7,972 nucleotides of DNA from contig DAINMX010000280.1 of NCBI GenBank assembly GCA_036736205.1, positions 1 through 7,972 of the forward strand. Reading direction: 5' to 3'. The position numbers and the translations under genes were made by a program. Source of the DNA: XYA12-FULL-58-9 sp001798605 (GTDB lineage: Bacteria > Myxococcota > XYA12-FULL-58-9). The notes beneath the pieces were generated by a model. That model was not told where the DNA came from, did no database searches, and saw nothing but the letters and a program-made list of their open reading frames with translations. Shown in pieces: positions 1-5,139 of the stretch (position 1 is the stretch's first letter; the number at the start of each line of letters is the position of its first letter).

Positions 1-31
1 CTAGGGTCCATCCGAACACCGGTTTGTTGCA

Positions 32-1120
32 TCACCAGAGTGCTTCGAGGGCGAGTATGACCGCATTGACAGCGTCACCGCGACTCAAAGGCTTTTCAGT
101 TCGTGCCGCAAGCAACGACTGCATGTAGTGGCGATATCGGCTGGCTGTAACGCCGCGAAGGAAGAGAAAAGTTGCAAGAGCGTCGGCAGCTGAACGACCT
201 TCGTTGGATGCCCATTGTCCCACGGAAAATTCCAAAAGCTCATCGACAGCGAGGATCGCCTGCTGCCAAGCCCCGCGTTCGACCGCCCCGGTGGCGATGG
301 TGCCGAGACGGTGCGCTTCGCGGGAGGGCCAAAGACTGCCAGCCGTCTTGGTGGCTTGCCCGCCCGTTTGGGTGGCTTGTCCGCCGATTTTTGGCGCTGC
401 CAAGTCAGCTGTTTGTTGATGTGTGGCCTTGGTGACAGCCTCTTCGACTGTCGAATAACCGGCGCTAAACGAGTCGGCGGAATCGGGGGGTTTGGCAGGG
501 GGGCTCTTCTCCTGTTGCCGCAGTTGCTGGCCGAGCCCTTTGCGAATCAGATCGTTGACGACCGACTGACTGATGGTCTTGAGAACATCAAACAATCCTT
601 CGCCGGAAGTCGCGATGGTGGCGAACACTGGCACCTGGCGAGTATTGTAGATGCGGTCCATCTCTGCGAGCTCAAGTGTGTCGCCCAGATCCCGTTTATT
701 GAACTGCATGACCATCGGTACGCGATCGAGATCAAGGCCTAACTCAGCGAGGTTCTCCTCGAGGTTTTGTAGAGACTCGAGATTGGAGTCCTGCATCGCT
801 CGTTGCGAGTCTGCGACAAACACGATTCCGTCGACGCCATTGAGGACAAGCTTGCGGGTGGCGTTGTAGAACACTTGACCTGGGACGGTGTAGAGCTGCA
901 ACCTGACTTTGAAGTCTCGAATGCGGTAAGCGGTCAAAGGCAGAAAATCGAAGAAAATCGTTCTGTCAACGTCGGTGGCGAGGGAGACCAGCTGGGGTCG
1001 CTCATGCTCGGGAATAGTCGCGTAGATCGACTGCAGTGAGGTCGTTTTTCCGCAAAGACCTGGCCCATAGTACACAATTTTGACCGAGATCTCTTTTGTA
1101 TGAAAGTTGATAGCTGACAC
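32..1120 (-). CDS. MglA-family small GTPase with a C-terminal extension
   Basis: Residues 1-195 align over full length with the Ras-like bacterial GTPase MglA, the polarity switch that controls gliding motility and pole identity in myxobacteria. Visible motifs are the P-loop GPGLCGKTT (G19-T27), switch region R53-T54, the PGQ switch II with T78 and Q82, and the guanine-specificity motif NKRD (141-144). R53, T78, Q82, N141 and D144 fall at the numbering known for M. xanthus MglA, so GTP binding and hydrolysis are probably intact. Ordinary MglA is about 195 residues; this protein has 362. Residues ~197-265 form a Pro/Gln/Thr-rich low-complexity linker with a GGQATxT repeat. Residues ~266-362 are predicted alpha-helical and I do not recognise them. 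The start is GTG at 1120, chosen because MSAIN...EI..KIVYYGPG matches the family N-terminus; no strong Shine-Dalgarno precedes it. No MglB (roadblock) partner gene is visible. It is divergent from the membrane-protein gene at 1181. GTPase assignment is firm; a motility role is inference. Confidence 0.9.
   Translation of the reverse strand: MSAINFHTKEISVKIVYYGPGLCGKTTSLQSIYATIPEHERPQLVSLATDVDRTIFFDFLPLTAYRIRDFKVRLQLYTVPGQVFYNATRKLVLNGVDGIVFVADSQRAMQDSNLESLQNLEENLAELGLDLDRVPMVMQFNKRDLGDTLELAEMDRIYNTRQVPVFATIATSGEGLFDVLKTISQSVVNDLIRKGLGQQLRQQEKSPPAKPPDSADSFSAGYSTVEEAVTKATHQQTADLAAPKIGGQATQTGGQATKTAGSLWPSREAHRLGTIATGAVERGAWQQAILAVDELLEFSVGQWASNEGRSAADALATFLFLRGVTASRYRHYMQSLLAARTEKPLSRGDAVNAVILALEALW
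345..386 (-). repeat. Two 21-bp tandem units encoding GGQATxT
   Basis: Two adjacent 21-base units (345-365 and 366-386) agree at 17 of 21 positions by my count and encode residues 246-259 of the GTPase, GGQATQT followed by GGQATKT. They sit in the linker between the GTPase domain and the C-terminal helical domain. The unit length keeps the frame, so copy-number change would alter linker length without a frameshift. With only two copies this may be an old duplication and not an active variable repeat. Confidence 0.6.
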
Positions 1121-1151
1121 TAACCGTCATATAGCTTCTTTTCGGCGGTTA
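1121..1151. promoter_or_regulatory. Inverted repeat in the divergent intergenic region
   Basis: A perfect 6-base inverted repeat, TAACCG at 1121-1126 and CGGTTA at 1146-1151, with 19 bases between arms, lies in the 60-base gap between the divergently transcribed GTPase gene and membrane-protein gene. One arm abuts the GTPase GTG start codon. The placement would suit an operator controlling one or both genes, but six-base arms arise easily by chance and no regulator gene is next to it. Confidence 0.25.
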
Positions 1152-1156
1152 TCCAA
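1128..1156 (-). promoter_or_regulatory. Possible sigma70-like promoter of the GTPase gene
   Basis: On the minus strand TTGGAT (1156-1151) and TATATG (1133-1128) are separated by exactly 17 bases, resembling -35 and -10 boxes with about three and four consensus matches. The -10-like box ends only 7 bases before the GTG start, so transcription from it would give an almost leaderless mRNA. That would fit the absence of a clear ribosome-binding site. The match is weak and the call tentative. Confidence 0.22.
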
Positions 1157-1180
1157 GATGGATGTCGCCAACGGGCCGTG

Positions 1181-1744
1181 ATGCCAGTAGTCATAAACAT
1201 TGGGGCAAATCTCCTGTTCGGCGCTGCTACAGTGCTTGCGGTGCGTCGTTCGCCAGCCTTGCGGGAAAGCTTCCTCAACTGGTCGCTGTTTTTTCTCATC
1301 GGTTTTGAAGCGTTGGTCTTCACGCCGATGGCCACGTTCCTGTTTCGGTTTTACCCACAATGGTCGATGCTCTACTGGTTTGATCCGCAGATCTTCCCGG
1401 CTCTCGAACGCTGGATAGGCCTAATGAGCGCCGTCTTTGTTTTGGTCAATTTCGGTGCCGTGCTGCTTGGGTATTCTGTGACGAGGATCGGGGTGTTGGG
1501 AGATCAGACGTGGTTGTGGTCACTTCCCATTGGGGCGGCCACCCTGCTCATCGCCTATTTCTGTGTGGGCTATTGGGATCGCCTCATTTTCATCGGTGAC
1601 TATGATGCTTTTTGGCAAGGCAATGCCGAGCTCATCTTCACCAAGTTTGCGGGGTGGTTCGGTATCCTCGCCTATGGGGCAGGTATCTGGCTCGTGTTGA
1701 TGGCCCGCAAGAAGTTTGCAAAACGCGATCCCAGCCTGCTCTAG
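1181..1744 (+). CDS. Five-helix integral membrane protein, function unknown
   Basis: I do not recognise this 187-residue protein. It is strongly hydrophobic, with about five likely membrane helices near residues 4-21, 33-56, 79-101, 111-132 and 153-176, and a basic C-terminal tail (ARKKFAKRD). It is rich in Trp, Phe and Tyr. Notable polar or patterned residues are Glu43 inside helix 2, FRFYPQW (55-61) at the end of helix 2, and a following FDP (67-69) in the loop before helix 3. There is no cleavable signal peptide and no catalytic motif I can name. An in-frame GTG lies directly before the ATG (1178), so the start could be one codon earlier; no strong Shine-Dalgarno is seen. It stands alone on the plus strand, divergent from the MglA-like GTPase and convergent with the barrel gene. 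The sustained hydrophobic periodicity argues that it is a real gene. Its function cannot be inferred from context. Confidence 0.75.
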   Translation: MPVVINIGANLLFGAATVLAVRRSPALRESFLNWSLFFLIGFEALVFTPMATFLFRFYPQWSMLYWFDPQIFPALERWIGLMSAVFVLVNFGAVLLGYSVTRIGVLGDQTWLWSLPIGAATLLIAYFCVGYWDRLIFIGDYDAFWQGNAELIFTKFAGWFGILAYGAGIWLVLMARKKFAKRDPSLL

Positions 1745-1769
1745 GCAACTTGAACTGAGCTGATCATCG

Positions 1770-1822
1770 ATGACGCAGCGTGGCGCGCGCCAGTTGGAGC
1801 GCTGGCGCCGCGCCTGCGTCAT
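1770..1822. terminator. GC-rich hairpin between convergent genes, possible bidirectional terminator
   Basis: ATGACGCAG (1770-1778) pairs perfectly with CTGCGTCAT (1814-1822), and inside it GCGCCAG (1787-1793) pairs with CTGGCGC (1802-1808) around an 8-base loop; a GC-rich internal loop lies between the two stems. It sits in the 121-base gap where the plus-strand membrane-protein gene and the minus-strand barrel gene converge, the expected place for a shared terminator. Neither side has a real T-run, so it is not a textbook intrinsic terminator. It may act as an mRNA-stabilising or Rho-assisted 3' structure. Confidence 0.5.
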
Positions 1823-1865
1823 TCTAACCAACCCAAAGACCGGATCCGATAAAGACGAAAGCGGT

Positions 1866-3269
1866 CTAGTATCTGAAAGTGCTGGACAGGAACACGTAGA
1901 AGAAGGACTGGGAGTAAGCGACGCGATCAAACTCCTGCGCTTCGTCGAGGGCCCTGCGGATGTCGCTTTTGGGAACGACGTCATAGCCATTGCCGAAGCT
2001 GTAGATGAATCCGAGTCGCGACAGTGAGTGCTCACCAAAATAACCAAGTGCCATGGTTAGGCCCAAGAGGTGGACGTTCGGCGGTTGATCGGTCGTGGGG
2101 TTTGCGGGTATTGATGGTGCGGAAGAGAAATCGCTGTAAACACCGAGGGCGATGCTCACCTCTCGTACCACCAAATACTCGGCACCCACATTGATGTTGG
2201 CGACAAGTCGCCGTTCGATGTTGGGGTTAAAAGGCAAGCGTGCTCGATAGGAATCGGACACCTGTACCAGCGTATAATCAACCGGAGCGTGTACGCTGAC
2301 ATCGGCGCTCAACGTATAGCGGTACGGCCTCTGGTAGCTTGCCCCCAACCGCAGGGCGGCAGGCTGTCGAGTCTCACTCGTGGCGTCAGAGAGGGTAAGT
2401 GGGTCGAAGGTAGAGACGGGCTCATCGGTGACTGTGGGATCGGCGCTGGCGCGGGAGAACCTCAGGCTTGCGGTCGAGTGCAATTGCACCGAGGGGGATT
2501 GCAAAGCTGCGCCGAGGGAGATGTTATCGTTGATCTTGTACTTCGCGCCAGCGATGAAGACCAAGCTGCCATTGGTTAGAGAGATGTCATTGACCATCGA
2601 GGTGAAGGCGTCGCCCAAGGTGTCAGAGATGTGCTTGTGCTCAGTGACCTCTTCGAGGTCCGACACCGAACGAAGAACGTAGAACGCAGAAACTCCCAGA
2701 CGCAGTTGCTTACCGAATTTTCGACCGTATCCGGCACCAGCCCACAGTTCCCGATCTGTCACCCGTCGTTGGTGGATCGCGTTGTCGTCGGTTGACGCCG
2801 AGAATGAAGAACTGCGAAAGGATGGAACCAACACTGAAAAACCATATGCCTGCACTGGCAAGCCGTCTGGGCCTGGCTCACCGAGTGCTCTAGCAAAGCC
2901 GGCGCTCGCCGGAACGATGATGAGATCGGTAAACGCCACCTCCAGTTTCTCCACGTCCGGAACTCCCAGAAAGCCCAAGCCACGGTCCTGATAGCCATTG
3001 CGCTCGTAACCGTAGAGACTCGCGGAAAGCTGCAGGCTGGTATGGGAGATGTCGCTTAAGCCCGCTGGATTGAAGTAGACCCCAGAAGCGTCGTTGGCGA
3101 TGCTGGTGAAGGCACCGCCGAGCACGACCGCGCGGTCGCCGACAACAAAGTCTTGGTAGTGGGTGTCATCGGCGCGTGCGTTTGTCGCCCAACTGGACAT
3201 CACCAACAGGACGACGGTGCCAATGGGTGTGCAAATCGGTCTGGTCATTGGCTGCGGCATCGATAGCAC
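1866..3269 (-). CDS. FadL/PorV-like outer-membrane beta-barrel protein
   Basis: This 467-residue exported protein has a signal peptide: a basic stretch around R10, a hydrophobic core at ~18-28 (VVLLVMSSWA) and a signal peptidase I site after ARA at residue 33. The mature N-terminus carries G-x-RA-xxx-GGAFT-xxAND-ASGVYFNPAGL (44-71), the hallmark of the FadL/OmpP1/PorV/UPF0164 group of barrels. The rest alternates short amphipathic strands with polar loops, and the chain ends in an aromatic residue (FRY), as barrels recognised by the BAM machinery usually do. FadL relatives take hydrophobic compounds across the outer membrane, whereas PorV relatives act in secretion or surface attachment; the substrate here is unknown. 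The start is GTG at 3269 because AAGGGA lies 11 bases upstream; ATG at 3260 or 3248 are alternatives that also keep the signal peptide. It follows nuoI by 21 bp and is probably co-transcribed with the complex I genes, which is unexpected. Barrel assignment is strong, subfamily moderate. Confidence 0.82.
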   Translation of the reverse strand: MLSMPQPMTRPICTPIGTVVLLVMSSWATNARADDTHYQDFVVGDRAVVLGGAFTSIANDASGVYFNPAGLSDISHTSLQLSASLYGYERNGYQDRGLGFLGVPDVEKLEVAFTDLIIVPASAGFARALGEPGPDGLPVQAYGFSVLVPSFRSSSFSASTDDNAIHQRRVTDRELWAGAGYGRKFGKQLRLGVSAFYVLRSVSDLEEVTEHKHISDTLGDAFTSMVNDISLTNGSLVFIAGAKYKINDNISLGAALQSPSVQLHSTASLRFSRASADPTVTDEPVSTFDPLTLSDATSETRQPAALRLGASYQRPYRYTLSADVSVHAPVDYTLVQVSDSYRARLPFNPNIERRLVANINVGAEYLVVREVSIALGVYSDFSSAPSIPANPTTDQPPNVHLLGLTMALGYFGEHSLSRLGFIYSFGNGYDVVPKSDIRRALDEAQEFDRVAYSQSFFYVFLSSTFRY

Positions 3270-3280
3270 GACCAGGCGAG

Positions 3281-3286
3281 TCCCTT
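3281..3286 (-). promoter_or_regulatory. Shine-Dalgarno deciding the barrel-gene start
   Basis: AAGGGA on the minus strand lies 11 bases before the GTG at 3269 but 20 or more bases before the ATG codons at 3260 and 3248. It sits in the short gap after the nuoI stop. This favours the GTG start, although the spacing is at the long end. Confidence 0.45.
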
Positions 3287-3290
3287 GGCC

Positions 3291-3869
3291 TCAGCTACCC
3301 CGAGGTTTCTTCTCGCGGTAGTTTTGGGCACCGTAGGCGGGCTCGGTTCCTGGTCGACCGAGCAGCGACATGAGATCCACGCGACCCAACACCGCATCGT
3401 CGCGGGCATCGAACGGCGGCGTGTGAACGCCGGTGTCCATGCGAATGGCATCTTCGGGACAGGCTTCGACACAGAAGCCGCAGAAAACGCAGCGCAGGAG
3501 ATCGATCTCAAATGCCGCCGGATATTTCTCAATCTTTGGATCGGTTGATTCGGCGGCGATGATATGGATGCAATATGCCGGGCACGCTGTGGCGCACATG
3601 TAGCACGCGACGCATCTTGGCGAGCCATCCTCACGGGGCAACAGCCGGTGTTGGCCACGGTAACGTGGGGGGTAGACGCGTCTTTCCTCCGGATAACGGA
3701 CCGTTCGGTCTTCCAGGGTGCGGCGTTGGCGAAACGGATCCAGCGGGATCAAGGCTGCCAGGTTGCTGACGAGGTGGCCCACGGTGACCGTGAGGCCCCG
3801 GGCGATCTCTGGCAAATAGCTGCGCTCGTAGGCCGAAAACTCGACGCGCTCACGAACTCGAATAGCCAT
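3291..3869 (-). CDS. nuoI: NADH-quinone oxidoreductase subunit I (NuoI), two [4Fe-4S] clusters
   Basis: NuoI is the TYKY/Nqo9-type subunit of complex I. It sits at the junction of the peripheral and membrane arms and passes electrons through clusters N6a and N6b toward N2 and quinone. The 192-residue protein has two ferredoxin motifs, CVACYMCATACP (C86, C89, C92, C96) and CVFCGFCVEACP (C127, C130, C133, C137). By the usual crossed pattern the first three Cys of each motif plus the last Cys of the other bind one cluster each; all eight are present. An amphipathic N-terminal region (~18-42) matches the membrane-associated helix of the family. The length is close to E. coli NuoI (180). The ATG at 3869 is preceded by GGAG at normal spacing. 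It lies 27 bp after nuoH and 21 bp before the barrel gene; the usual next gene, nuoJ, is absent. Confidence 0.97.
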   Translation of the reverse strand: MAIRVRERVEFSAYERSYLPEIARGLTVTVGHLVSNLAALIPLDPFRQRRTLEDRTVRYPEERRVYPPRYRGQHRLLPREDGSPRCVACYMCATACPAYCIHIIAAESTDPKIEKYPAAFEIDLLRCVFCGFCVEACPEDAIRMDTGVHTPPFDARDDAVLGRVDLMSLLGRPGTEPAYGAQNYREKKPRGS

Positions 3870-3896
3870 GACTACTCCACTTTGAAATCAATCAGC

Positions 3897-5126
3897 TCAG
3901 TGGCCGTGTGCCACCTGTGGGGGCCGGCGCGGTCCTGCTATCACCACGAGGACGAAAAGTAGGATGATGCCGATCGACACATAGGAAAGGATCGAAAGGG
4001 TCGGATCCCACCAGATCAATCCAGCGGTAACAAAAATGTTGATCAACGCGAGCGGCAACAACGTCTTCCAACCGAGGCGCATGACCTGGTCGTAGCGGAA
4101 ACGGGGCAGAGTCCAACGCAGCTGTAATTGTAGGGAACAGACGAAAAACGTCTTGACGCAGAAGACCAGGGTACCAGAGACGGCCACCGCAACCGGGCCG
4201 TTCCAGGTGAACAGGCCAAAGACAGAGACCGAGTCCGTACCGATGAGGTGGGGGAACTGCCAACCACCGAGGAACAGGGTGGTGAACAGTGCGCCAAGGA
4301 CTACGATCTCGAGGAATTCCCCGAGCATGAATAGGCCAAACTGCATCGATGAGTATTCGAGGAAGTAGCCAATGATTTCCGATTCCCCTTCAGGCATATC
4401 GAAAGGGGTACGCTTGGTCTCCGCAGTGGCGGCGATGAAGAACAATACGGCACCGAGAGGTTGGATGAACAGGCCCCACGCTGGCAAGAAGCCAAACAAC
4501 AGACCGTTTTGCGACTCAACGATGCTGCCGAGCTCGGTGGAACCGTAGGCCATTAAGATGCCAACGAGGGTGAGGCCGAGTGCAACCTCGTAGGATACGG
4601 ATTGGGCCGTGGCGCGCAGGCCACCGAGCAGGGCAAAACGGTTGTTGGAGGCCCAACCTCCGATGGCCGCGCCGTAGACACCGAGTGAACCGATGGCAAG
4701 AACGATGAGAATGCCCGAATCCACATGCGCCATTTGCAGATAGATCGTTTCGACGCCCTCTGGGATCCAGCTCGCCGGAAAGACACTGCTCGGCAGGCTC
4801 GGTCCAAAGGGGATCAGGGCCAAGGTGACGAGGGCCGTGGTCCAGCCGATAAGCGGCGCGATCTTGAAGAGGAACTTGTCGGCGTTCTTGGGAGTGACCG
4901 GCTCCTTGAAGAACATGCTCGCGCCATCGGCGGCGATGTGCAGCAGTCCGAACAGCGTGAATGGTTTGCCGCCGATCTTGAAAAAGTGTGCCCGCGTTGG
5001 CCCCAGGCGGTCCTGGGAGTAGGCGCTCTGCCGCCTCTCCATCCAAGTGAGCACAGCGGCGAGGCCGATGGCGAACACCAAGCCAAAGAAAATGAATTTC
5101 AACAGTGTGGCAATCAACAAGAACAT
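3897..5126 (-). CDS. nuoH: NADH-quinone oxidoreductase subunit H (NuoH), extended C-terminus
   Basis: NuoH (ND1/Nqo8) is the membrane subunit that, with NuoD and NuoB, forms the quinone channel and starts the proton-coupling path. Family motifs are plain: MERR (29-32), QDRLGPTR (38-45), ADG-x4-FFKE (66-75), GGWASNNRFALLGGLRA (156-172), AETKRTPFDMPEGESE (235-250) with the acidic coupling residues, EYSSMQFGLF (257-266), and LPRFRYDQVM-x2-GWK (340-354). Multiple hydrophobic helices span the whole length. At 409 residues it is longer than E. coli NuoH (325). Part of the excess is in loops near 108-130 and 290-315. The rest is a C-terminal tail with an additional likely helix (~378-397) and a basic, Pro-rich end (GPRRPPQVAHGH) beyond the point where the E. 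coli protein stops. ATG at 5126 has GGGG about 5-6 bases upstream and follows the nuoG stop by 13 bp. Assignment is secure; the role of the extra helix is unknown. Confidence 0.97.
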   Translation of the reverse strand: MFLLIATLLKFIFFGLVFAIGLAAVLTWMERRQSAYSQDRLGPTRAHFFKIGGKPFTLFGLLHIAADGASMFFKEPVTPKNADKFLFKIAPLIGWTTALVTLALIPFGPSLPSSVFPASWIPEGVETIYLQMAHVDSGILIVLAIGSLGVYGAAIGGWASNNRFALLGGLRATAQSVSYEVALGLTLVGILMAYGSTELGSIVESQNGLLFGFLPAWGLFIQPLGAVLFFIAATAETKRTPFDMPEGESEIIGYFLEYSSMQFGLFMLGEFLEIVVLGALFTTLFLGGWQFPHLIGTDSVSVFGLFTWNGPVAVAVSGTLVFCVKTFFVCSLQLQLRWTLPRFRYDQVMRLGWKTLLPLALINIFVTAGLIWWDPTLSILSYVSIGIILLFVLVVIAGPRRPPQVAHGH

Positions 5127-5139
5127 GGTTTCCCCAAGC

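Noticed and set aside
215..742. 175-codon plus-strand open frame opposite the GTPase gene
   Set aside because: It overlaps the conserved MglA-like domain and its linker on the other strand; its sequence looks like a codon shadow, with no motif.
1520..2047. 175-codon minus-strand open frame spanning the convergent gap
   Set aside because: It overlaps both the membrane-protein gene and the end of the barrel gene and runs through the intergenic hairpin; its Ser/Thr/Pro-rich composition is typical of a frame-shifted shadow.
4516..5046. 176-codon minus-strand frame within nuoH
   Set aside because: It is an alternative frame of nuoH, rich in Arg/His/Pro, whereas the true frame has all NuoH motifs.
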